12,869 nucleotides of DNA, taken from assembly GCA_937974415.1 (NCBI GenBank), contig CALJXB010000283.1:1-12869 (forward strand), given 5' to 3'. This DNA comes from an uncultured Kiloniellales bacterium. GTDB lineage: Bacteria; Pseudomonadota; Alphaproteobacteria; Kiloniellales; JAKSDN01. Position numbers and translations under genes: made by a program. The notes under the pieces are model-generated. The model did not search any database. It was not told the DNA's origin and was given only the letters and a program-made list of their open reading frames with translations. Positions 6,950 through 12,674 of the stretch are shown here, one piece after another. Position 1 is the stretch's first letter; every line of letters begins with the position of its first letter.

Positions 6950-8644
6950 TCATGGCTTCCCACGTTGACCCCCTTCTTCCCGATTGAAGATCCAGGCCAC
7001 GACCTCACCGATGTCAAAGACCTCCTCCTCGGCGAGCCAGTTTCTGGAGGATGCGAAGTTGCGGTCGCCACGGGACGAGGTGTCGTCGGCCAACTCGCGC
7101 GTGCCGCGACGAATCGCCTCCAGCCGCCCTTGCCAGGTTTTCATGTTCGCCGGCGTCAGATCCGCCCAGCCATGGTAGGCGTCCTCCGACTTGATAAGCG
7201 GCCCGCGCAGCAGGCGTTCGCCATCCGGCAGCAAGATGGGGATGCCGATCGAGATCATGCGCTTGCGTATCTCCGTTTCGCTGCAGACATGCCTTGCCAA
7301 CTTCATGGCTAGGGCGTCAGGCTGCTGGGATAAAACGTTATCCAAAGTCTTGAAGACTTGCTTCAGAAGATAGGCCTCGAACAAGAGCTTCGAGAGACGG
7401 GGTGGTCCCAGAATCTCGAAAGCGACGGATTCCCCATGCTCGGATTCGAGCTGCTTCAACCGGTTGATCGCGGCTTCGCGCAAGAATCCGCCACGGTACG
7501 ATGGCCCCATCACGGCGCCGTCCAAGGCAGCGATCACGTCACGTCCCGTGTTGCCGCCGCGCAGTTCGGACACGACGGTACGAGCGATCTCCTCGGCCGT
7601 GACCAACTCCATCTGACCGAGCGCGGTGATGGCTGTAAACTCGCCAGCGGAAAACTGCCCATTTTCGCCAGTGTGTATGTATACGCCCTCCACTCTCTCG
7701 CCTGTTGCTTCACCGAAATCCCCATCCTTCACGAGGTTCGAAGGGTCAAGCGTTGAGACCGTCTGGTCCGGCGGGCAATCGTAAACGGCGATCTCTCCTC
7801 CAGAAGAGCGAATCGGGCCATATGCGATCTGACGCCAGCCGATAACGGCGGTGGGCTTAACTTCCTTGACTATGCTTGGACCACCCGGGGTCCGCGCCAT
7901 CAAGAAGGTAAGCAAGCTTTGCGCACCCGCAAGCGCCGCTTTCGACAGCAGGAGACGGGAGGGCCTCTCTTCACCATGGGTGTAAGGAATGTTGAGCCCC
8001 ATGCCGCCTGTGCCTGAGGTGCCCACCTTGAGGTAGGCCTGCGTCCCGGCGCGCCGCATCGCCTCGTGGAGAAGCTGAACATGTCGGACGAGCTGCGGAA
8101 CGTAGAGCGATGCCAGAAGGATCTCCAGCTGTTCCGAGGGCTCGAGCCCCTTCGGGCTGCCCCCGGCACGATCGGCCAGTCGCCGCGCCGACTGGTAAAT
8201 GTTCTGATAGCCGACGGCGGTGGCCGTGTTCATGCAGTCGACGATGATGTGCGCCGGCCGGCCTCCGATGCCGGGCGCCCGCCCTTCGATCATCCGGGTC
8301 AACAGGGAGGACACGATAATCTCCTCGTCGAGCGGATCGAGAATATCGGCGATCAGCCGTCGGCGCTTGTCCGGATCGGACAGGACTGCGGCCCTCGGGT
8401 GTGAGCCCTTAGCGTCCTCTTGCCATTCCGCCCGGATGAAGACATCACCCGATATCGCAATGATGCGCGTGGCGCTTTCCGGAAAGACCGCCTTCAGGCG
8501 CTCGACGGCCTGCTCTGCCCTCTGTCGCTGCCGCGAGGCGACGACCAGGGAGGCTGGGTGCGATGCAAGCATTTCGTGACAGACAGCCGTTCCCACCAGT
8601 CCGGCACCACCGAGGACAAGCACATCCTTGCCTTGGATCTCCAT
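6950..8644 (-). CDS. Large Rossmann-fold, SDR-like NAD(P)-binding protein of unknown function
   Basis: A 564-residue protein, about twice the length of a classical short-chain dehydrogenase. The N-terminus is a dinucleotide-binding fold, VLVLGGAGLVGTAV (8-21), with a basic stretch ASRQRQRAE that may bind NADP. Residues 207-224 (VGTSGTGGMGLNIPYTHG) and 231-243 (LLLSKAALAGAQS) resemble the SDR active-site region. However, the position of the catalytic Tyr in YxxxK is Leu231 when aligned on Ser234-Lys235; Tyr221 is the nearest tyrosine upstream. The roughly 300-residue C-terminal half has no domain I recognise. It has a predicted cytoplasmic location, with no signal or membrane segments. It starts ten bases after the acyl-CoA ligase stop, so both belong to one operon and it may reduce or epimerise a ligase product. 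Extended SDR or saccharopine-dehydrogenase-like are alternatives. Confidence 0.72.
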   Translation of the reverse strand: MEIQGKDVLVLGGAGLVGTAVCHEMLASHPASLVVASRQRQRAEQAVERLKAVFPESATRIIAISGDVFIRAEWQEDAKGSHPRAAVLSDPDKRRRLIADILDPLDEEIIVSSLLTRMIEGRAPGIGGRPAHIIVDCMNTATAVGYQNIYQSARRLADRAGGSPKGLEPSEQLEILLASLYVPQLVRHVQLLHEAMRRAGTQAYLKVGTSGTGGMGLNIPYTHGEERPSRLLLSKAALAGAQSLLTFLMARTPGGPSIVKEVKPTAVIGWRQIAYGPIRSSGGEIAVYDCPPDQTVSTLDPSNLVKDGDFGEATGERVEGVYIHTGENGQFSAGEFTAITALGQMELVTAEEIARTVVSELRGGNTGRDVIAALDGAVMGPSYRGGFLREAAINRLKQLESEHGESVAFEILGPPRLSKLLFEAYLLKQVFKTLDNVLSQQPDALAMKLARHVCSETEIRKRMISIGIPILLPDGERLLRGPLIKSEDAYHGWADLTPANMKTWQGRLEAIRRGTRELADDTSSRGDRNFASSRNWLAEEEVFDIGEVVAWIFNREEGGQRGKP

Positions 8645-8654
8645 CTTCCTCTCT

Positions 8655-10199
8655 TCACTTTCTGCCGCCGTATCGCCGGCGCAGTTCGGTCTTCAGGATC
8701 TTGTCCATGGCGCTTTTCGGCAGCTCTTCAAGGAAGACATAGCGCCGGGGAATCTTGTAGCCGCCGATTTTGTCGCGACAGTGTGCGATCAGCTCTTCAT
8801 CGTTGAGCGTCTGACCAGGCGCTGGAACGACGGCAGCGAATAGGGCCTCGCCGTAGGTTTCGTCGGGAACGCCGATCACGGCGCATTCGTGGACCTTGGG
8901 GTTCTGATAGAGCACCGCCTCGACCTCCGATGAGAAGACCATCTCGCCACCGGTGATGATGAGATCCTTCTTGCGGTCGAGCAGATAGAGGTAGCCCTGG
9001 TCGTCCAACCGGCCAATGTCTCCGGTGTGGAACCAGCCCGCGCGGAAGGCGGCCTCGGTCGCCTCGGGTCTCTTGAGATAGCCCTTGGTAACGTTCGGAC
9101 CGCGCACGACCACCTCTCCGGCACCGCCCGCTAGTACCTCCTCGCCCGCCTCGTCGACGATTCTCAACTCGACCCCCGGGACCGGGCGGCCGGCGCTCCT
9201 CAAGAGCTCGTGCTCGCCGGTCTCGATAGCCCTCTTGTGATCAGCCATATGAAGGAGCGTTAGGATCGGCGAGGTTTCGGTCAGCCCATAGCCCTGGATA
9301 AGTTCGACGCCCTGAAAGCTCTGCAGCATTTTCTCGATCCACTCAGCGGCCATCGGAGACGAACCATAGATCAGCTGTCTCAAGCTCGAGAGATCGTACG
9401 TCTCGATGTCGGGTTCCCGCATTGTCAGGATCAGCATGGTGGGCGTCATCATCGAGACGGTGACGCCGTAGTGCTGAATTGCCTCCAAGACCCCACGTCC
9501 GGAGAACTTGGGCAGGAAAACCTGAGCGGCCCCGGCCATCGCGTAAGGCGTGGCGAGCAGGTCGGCCGAGTGAAACATGGGAGCCACATGGAGGTAGACA
9601 TCATCGCCACGCGGCCCAAGCTCGAAGCCCAACTGAAGGGCGTTGGAGACGATGTTGCGGTGGCTAAGGCGGACGCCCTTGGCGCGTCCCGTCGTTCCGC
9701 CGGTATAGATTAGAAGGGCGTCCTCCTGTTCGGCGCAGTCGCACATGGCGGCCGGCTCCACTTGGTCGAGAAGCGTATCATAACGCGATAGATCGGCGCC
9801 ATTCTTCGCGCTGCCAACAAGCAATACCTCGCCCGACCAAGAGTCCAGATCGGAGCTTGCAAGCAACTCGCCAAATAGACCCTCAAGGATGAGCAGCTTG
9901 CATTCCGCGTTTTCGAGGGCGTAGACGATCTCCGGCGGCGCCAGCCGATAATTGACCGGCACCGGAACTGCCCCGATCCAATAGCCGGCGTGGATTAGCT
10001 CGGCCTGTCGAAAGCTGTTACGGGCGATGATGCCGTAACGCTTGCCGCGGCCAACGCCGAGGGATCGAAGAGCACTTCCGGCGCGGGCCACGCGCTGCGC
10101 GAACTCGGACCAGGTTAAGCGGCCCTCATGGTCAAGGACCGCCGCGCGGTCTCCATAGAGCCGCACCGTGCGAGCCAGAGCTGACGTGAGGGTCAGCAT
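8655..10199 (-). CDS. AMP-forming acyl-CoA ligase (ANL superfamily)
   Basis: A 514-residue ANL-superfamily enzyme, the usual length for a medium or long-chain acyl-CoA synthetase. Core motifs are A3 YTGGTTGRAKG (165-175), A5 GYGLTETSP (303-311), A7 HTGD (391-394), A8 DRKKDLIITGGEM (408-420) and the C-terminal A10 region PKSAMDK (494-500). In A10, Lys500 is the adenylation lysine and an Asp replaces the usual Gly before it. It activates a carboxylic acid to acyl-AMP, then transfers it to CoA; chain length or aromatic preference cannot be read from the sequence. Cytoplasmic. First gene of a two-gene operon with the large Rossmann protein. The 135 bp upstream gap carries a one-mismatch anaerobox with a TATACC -10 candidate. 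Confidence 0.92.
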   Translation of the reverse strand: MLTLTSALARTVRLYGDRAAVLDHEGRLTWSEFAQRVARAGSALRSLGVGRGKRYGIIARNSFRQAELIHAGYWIGAVPVPVNYRLAPPEIVYALENAECKLLILEGLFGELLASSDLDSWSGEVLLVGSAKNGADLSRYDTLLDQVEPAAMCDCAEQEDALLIYTGGTTGRAKGVRLSHRNIVSNALQLGFELGPRGDDVYLHVAPMFHSADLLATPYAMAGAAQVFLPKFSGRGVLEAIQHYGVTVSMMTPTMLILTMREPDIETYDLSSLRQLIYGSSPMAAEWIEKMLQSFQGVELIQGYGLTETSPILTLLHMADHKRAIETGEHELLRSAGRPVPGVELRIVDEAGEEVLAGGAGEVVVRGPNVTKGYLKRPEATEAAFRAGWFHTGDIGRLDDQGYLYLLDRKKDLIITGGEMVFSSEVEAVLYQNPKVHECAVIGVPDETYGEALFAAVVPAPGQTLNDEELIAHCRDKIGGYKIPRRYVFLEELPKSAMDKILKTELRRRYGGRK

Positions 10200-10281
10200 T
10201 GCAGCTTCCCTTTACGCGGCGAAACGCCTTGCCGTGTCTATGCACTCCAAAGGAGCGATACAGGCTGAGCCTGCTAAAGGT

Positions 10282-10287
10282 GGTATA
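10282..10287 (-). promoter_or_regulatory. Candidate -10 element of the ligase operon
   Basis: TATACC on the - strand (4 of 6 to TATAAT) is centred 31 bp downstream of the near-anaerobox at 10309-10322, close to class II spacing. It is about 83 bp before the ligase start codon. Confidence 0.4.
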
Positions 10288-10308
10288 GGCTGCGAACCGG
10301 ATTGCTGT

Positions 10309-10322
10309 GTGAAGACCTTCAA
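10309..10322 (-). promoter_or_regulatory. Degenerate FNR/FixK-type operator of the ligase operon
   Basis: On the - strand TTGAAGGTCTTCAC has one mismatch to TTGA-N6-TCAA (final A is C). It includes the 12-base palindrome TGAAG-AC-CTTCA. It lies between the hsp20 stop and the ligase start with a -10 candidate at suitable spacing. Weaker than the three perfect copies. Confidence 0.4.
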
Positions 10323-10334
10323 GTCCGATGAGCG

Positions 10335-10958
10335 CTATTCCTTCGCCACCCGGATTGACTTAGGACGGCGTTTGGGCTTCCCGTGCTTCGGCAGGCGAAT
10401 GCTCAGGACGCCGTTCTCGAATTTCGCCGAAATCTTGTCTTCATCCACGGATTCCGGAGCCTGAAAAGAGCGGGAGAACGAGCCGTATCGGCGCTCGCTG
10501 ATGTAATAGTCTTTGCCCTTCTGTTCGCGCCTATCCCGCTTCTGTCCCTTCACCGTGAGCATGCCCTCGGACAGCGTGATCTCGAGATCCTCCGGATCGA
10601 GCCCGGGGGCCTCCGCCGTCACTTCGACCTCCTTGTCGGATTCAGAAACCTCGAAGCGAACATCGGCTATGCCCGCTCGGGCCGGCAGTTCGATCGAGGG
10701 CATCCTCAGCTCGGGAAAGCCGAAACTGCGCGACAGGCTGCCAAAGAGGTGATCCATCTCCTCGCGCAATGACGCGAGCCTCTCAAACATCCCCTCCGGA
10801 TGTTCGAGATAGACCGGCGGTACCGCTTTGGCGGCTTTCTTGGCTGGAGCCCTCTTGGCGGCTGCCTCGCTTCGCACAGCTTTCTTCGTGGCCTTCTTTC
10901 TCGTCTTCTTTGCCGCTGCTTTCCTTGCAGTGGCGGTCTTAGCCTTGACCTTCGCCAT
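10335..10958 (-). CDS. Small heat-shock protein (Hsp20/alpha-crystallin) with histone H1-like basic tail
   Basis: A 207-residue protein. The alpha-crystallin domain spans about 97-192, with a typical FEVSESDKEVEVTAEAPGL start and the FENGVLSIRLPK strand (180-191, the GVL motif). The C-terminal IRV (202-204) fits the I-x-I/V oligomer-docking motif. Ahead of a short helix (MFERLASLREEMDHLFGSL) is an unusual tail, residues 1-45, with 14 Lys, 4 Arg and 17 Ala in patterns like KKTRKKATKKA. That is composition like histone H1 or AlgP tails, not like classical Hsp20. ATP-independent holdase activity is the family role; binding to DNA, RNA or polyphosphate via the tail is inference. The start at 10958 has a strong GAGGAGG (10969-10963). 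An internal ATG at 10790 (residue 57), preceded by GGAGGGG, could give a tail-less form. A perfect anaerobox lies just before the start. Confidence 0.92.
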   Translation of the reverse strand: MAKVKAKTATARKAAAKKTRKKATKKAVRSEAAAKRAPAKKAAKAVPPVYLEHPEGMFERLASLREEMDHLFGSLSRSFGFPELRMPSIELPARAGIADVRFEVSESDKEVEVTAEAPGLDPEDLEITLSEGMLTVKGQKRDRREQKGKDYYISERRYGSFSRSFQAPESVDEDKISAKFENGVLSIRLPKHGKPKRRPKSIRVAKE

Positions 10959-10990
10959 TGGTCCTCCTCGTGGTCTTGAGGTTCATCAAT
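10956..10990 (-). promoter_or_regulatory. Possible ribosome-site hairpin (RNA-thermometer-like) at the hsp20 start
   Basis: In the hsp20 mRNA, CCTC (10981-10978) can pair with GAGG of the Shine-Dalgarno (10969-10966, or 10966-10963 in a shifted register), and ATTG (10990-10987) with CAAT at the start codon (10960-10957). A symmetric five-by-five internal loop lies between the stems. sHSP genes of alphaproteobacteria often carry ROSE-type thermometers. Here the stems are only four pairs each and no ROSE U(U/C)GCU motif is seen, so the call is weak. Confidence 0.25.
10976..10989. promoter_or_regulatory. FNR/FixK-type operator, perfect TTGA-N6-TCAA, at hsp20
   Basis: TTGAGGTTCATCAA (+ strand) matches both outer half-sites. 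Its centre is only about 25 bp before the hsp20 ATG, too close for ordinary class II activation from this site. It may block transcription from a promoter further upstream, or be a coincidence. It overlaps the possible start-site hairpin. Confidence 0.45.
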
Positions 10991-11011
10991 AGGAATGTCC
11001 CCAGCACCTCC

Positions 11012-11038
11012 GGGCCTATTGAAGGCCCGAAAGGGCCC
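11012..11038 (-). other. Competing G/C hairpins between the 88-aa gene and hsp20
   Basis: GGGCC (11012-11016), GGCCC (11024-11028) and GGGCC (11033-11037) allow two mutually exclusive five-pair stems. Read on the - strand the first-formed one is GGCCC-TTTC-GGGCC followed by TTCAAT, which is terminator-like but has a poor U-run. It could attenuate read-through from the 88-aa gene into hsp20. Confidence 0.35.
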
Positions 11039-11072
11039 GTCCAGCTCGTTCTCTAGCCGCGCTGTCGCAGCA

Positions 11073-11339
11073 TCATGGCATCGCCAGCGGCCATTCCGCT
11101 ACCGGGTTGAAAGACTTGGCCTCGAATCGGTAATAGCCCTGGCTCTCGATGGAGTTCATCGCGATGGTCTCGTCGAACGCGGCTCTCTCGTTCTTACCCA
11201 TCTCCGAAAACACGCCCACTTTTTCCAGTTCGTCGTCGGGCGTCGGACACAGGCGATTGGTGATCTTGCTAACGTGGGCCTCATCCGTCACGATAAAGAT
11301 GTCCTGATCCTTCTTGCAGCGATACACATGGAAGTTCAT
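11073..11339 (-). CDS. Conserved-looking 88-residue protein of unknown function
   Basis: I do not recognise a named family. The protein is compact and acidic to neutral, with no signal or membrane segment. The N-terminus MNFHVYRCKKDQDIFIVTD looks like two beta strands. The middle ELEKVGVFSEMGKNERAAFDE and the late IESQGYYRFEAKSFNPVAEWP have the aromatic and glycine pattern of a real folded domain. Single Cys residues at 8 and 31 are not arranged as a metal site. The start at 11339 has a weak AGAGAAG site about eight bases upstream. It is divergent from hemerythrin across 257 bp that hold a near-perfect anaerobox, and it is followed 114 bp later by hsp20 on the same strand, so a stress-related or low-oxygen role is inferred from context only. 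Confidence 0.7.
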   Translation of the reverse strand: MNFHVYRCKKDQDIFIVTDEAHVSKITNRLCPTPDDELEKVGVFSEMGKNERAAFDETIAMNSIESQGYYRFEAKSFNPVAEWPLAMP

Positions 11340-11448
11340 CGGAGTCTTCTCTCTGTGGGCCGCCCGCCGATGTCCACGGGGATTTGGCGGGGGCGGATTG
11401 GAGGTTGAGCGATTGATTCGAATCTGGGTAATCCGGTCGGTCTTGTCG

Positions 11449-11462
11449 TTGATCCAGATCAG
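11449..11462. promoter_or_regulatory. FNR/FixK-type operator (one mismatch) between 88-aa gene and hemerythrin
   Basis: TTGATCCAGATCAG keeps TTGAT-N4-ATCA with only the last A changed to G, one of the best TTGAT-type half-sites in the window. It is 134 bp before the hemerythrin start and 109 bp before the 88-aa start. CAGATT on the - strand (11426-11421) is a weak -10 candidate for the 88-aa gene at 32 bp spacing. Confidence 0.55.
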
Positions 11463-11503
11463 GCTGGGCGGATTGCGGTCCGCTCATGGCGCCGGGCAAA
11501 TCG

Positions 11504-11526
11504 ATGGGTCCGAGATCAGGACCCAT
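11504..11526. repeat. Inverted repeat ATGGGTCC-N7-GGACCCAT
   Basis: Perfect eight-base arms (11504-11511, 11519-11526) around GAGATCA, 70 bp before the hemerythrin start. It could be a dimeric operator or an mRNA-leader hairpin. No T-run follows, so it is not a terminator. Confidence 0.55.
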
Positions 11527-11596
11527 GGGTTGCCTGGCTGACGCGCCGGGGTATCCTCTTGGACCATAGATACCGCGCGAACGAACGAGGTGGATA

Positions 11597-12169
11597 TTGT
11601 CAGAAGTCATGAACCGGCTCCGACAGGAGCACAGGAACATCATCAAGCTTCTGGATGCCTTGGAGCATCAGCTCGCCATTTTCGATACGGCCGAGACACC
11701 GGACTACGACGTCCTGGCGGGGATCGGGAAATATTTCACCGGATTCCCCGATCGTTGTCATCATCCCAAGGAGGATCTGATATTTCGGAAGCTTCGCGAG
11801 CGCGCCCCCGAGGCTGCCGAGATCGTCGGAGACCTGGAAGCCGAACACGAGAGGATCGGCACTTTGGCCCGACACTTTAGGGAAGCGATCCAAAACGTGC
11901 TGGGCGAGGTCGAGGTGTCAAGGGACGCCTTCGACACCGTGGCCCGCCATTTCATCAGAGACCAGCGACGCCATCTGCAAATGGAGGAGGAGCGCTTCTT
12001 CCCGCTCGCGGTAGAAAAATTGACGCCGGGGGATTGGGCCGAAATTGACGCCCGCATCACCGACGAGGACGACCCCGTCTTCGGCTCCGACGCGGCTGCG
12101 GAGTTCGCGGCCTTGCGGAACGATTTGCTCCAGTGGGAGGAGGAAGACGAGGCCGAGGAAAGCGACTGA
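11597..12169 (+). CDS. Hemerythrin HHE-domain protein
   Basis: A 190-residue helical-bundle protein. Candidate di-iron ligands are in order: His12 in RQEHRNI, His24 in LEHQLAIFD, His55/His56 and Glu59 in DRCHHPKEDLIF, His84 in EAEHERIG, and His126/Glu130 in RRHLQMEEERFFP. This is the bacterial HHE pattern. Such proteins bind O2 or NO, store or sense it, or repair iron-sulfur centres. No signal peptide, so cytoplasmic. A very acidic C-terminal tail (EEEDEAEESD, 181-190) follows an extra helix. I took the TTG at 11597 because GAGG (11587-11590) lies six bases upstream; the ATG at 11609 has a poorer site. Divergent from the 88-aa gene with an FNR-type box between them, which fits an oxygen-linked role. 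Confidence 0.9.
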   Translation: MSEVMNRLRQEHRNIIKLLDALEHQLAIFDTAETPDYDVLAGIGKYFTGFPDRCHHPKEDLIFRKLRERAPEAAEIVGDLEAEHERIGTLARHFREAIQNVLGEVEVSRDAFDTVARHFIRDQRRHLQMEEERFFPLAVEKLTPGDWAEIDARITDEDDPVFGSDAAAEFAALRNDLLQWEEEDEAEESD

Positions 12170-12539
12170 AGGATATCTCTTGTACCGCAGGACCCGGAAA
12201 TCAAACCGAATGCGACGCGGGCATGCCGGCCGCCGCAAGGCTCATTTCATGCTGAGGATGCAAGCGATCACCTTGTCAGTCTGGTCAGTCGCGCGACCGC
12301 TAACTCGAGCCCAGGCGCCTTCATTGCATCGCTAGGACCAGAAGGATATCAAAGTCATTGCGAATCCTGTGCTCGGTGGGCTCTATCAGCTGTTCAACAT
12401 TGCCGCACAAGGTGCTAGATGAGTTTTCCCGCCTTGCCGATCGTTCATCGGGTCTCGTCGTAGTATGGGCCAAGTCGATCATGTAAGTTCACATTACCCC
12501 CATCACCAAGATTCGGACATAGCCCGTTTGTCTTCCCGT
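12170..12539. other. Gene-free stretch between hemerythrin and the lipoprotein gene
   Basis: A 370 bp segment, less G/C-rich in places than its surroundings. I see no convincing gene on either strand, no clear terminator and no anaerobox. It contains a ten-base direct repeat GAAGGATATC (12168-12177, at the hemerythrin stop, and 12341-12350) and a doubled CCCGTTT close to the lipoprotein stop. It may be decayed sequence at the edge of a rearrangement. Confidence 0.45.
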
Positions 12540-12674
12540 TTAAGAGGGAATCGGCGTGGGCGACTGCGCTGGCGGAGACTCGATCGTCGTCGGCGGTTGC
12601 TCGCGCCCGCCACAAGCAACCAGAAGGCAGGCGGTGGCGATGACGGCCGCCCGCGGCGCCCGACCCAACCGCAT
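12540..12674 (-). CDS. Small lipoprotein (LptM-like), 44 residues
   Basis: A short gene. Its product starts MRLGRAPRAAVIATAC and reaches a textbook lipobox LVAC (18-21), with Cys21 followed by GG, so lipidation and no inner-membrane retention Asp at +2 are predicted. The rest is a Pro/Thr/Ser/Gln-rich 23-residue tail. Size and layout resemble LptM/YifL, the tiny lipoprotein that helps mature the LPS transporter LptD, usually found just ahead of lysA. lysA is not downstream here, and the diagnostic LptM tail motif is not clear, so only 'small lipoprotein' is firm. The ATG shares a base with the TGA of the upstream gene (TGATG), and a GTG one codon earlier is also possible. This implies translational coupling. 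Confidence 0.7.
   Translation of the reverse strand: MRLGRAPRAAVIATACLLVACGGREQPPTTIESPPAQSPTPIPS

Larger units (their letters stand above)
11340..11596. other. Divergent regulatory region between the 88-aa gene and hemerythrin
   Basis: It holds a ten-base palindrome GATTCGAATC (11415-11424), the near-anaerobox (11449-11462), an ATCTGG/CCAGAT pair (11422-11427, 11454-11459), the direct repeat GGGCGGATTG (11391-11400 and 11466-11475) and the inverted repeat at 11504-11526. This density of symmetric elements suggests more than one DNA-binding regulator. Confidence 0.5.

Noticed and set aside
11281..11646. Pro/Gly/Gln-rich open frame on the - strand crossing the hemerythrin-88-aa gap (MTSDNIHLVRSRG..., with a GGAG ahead of an internal ATG)
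   Set aside because: It overlaps the starts of two better genes on both sides, covers the operator-rich region, and has no recognisable domain. Most likely a chance frame, though an overlapping peptide cannot be fully excluded.
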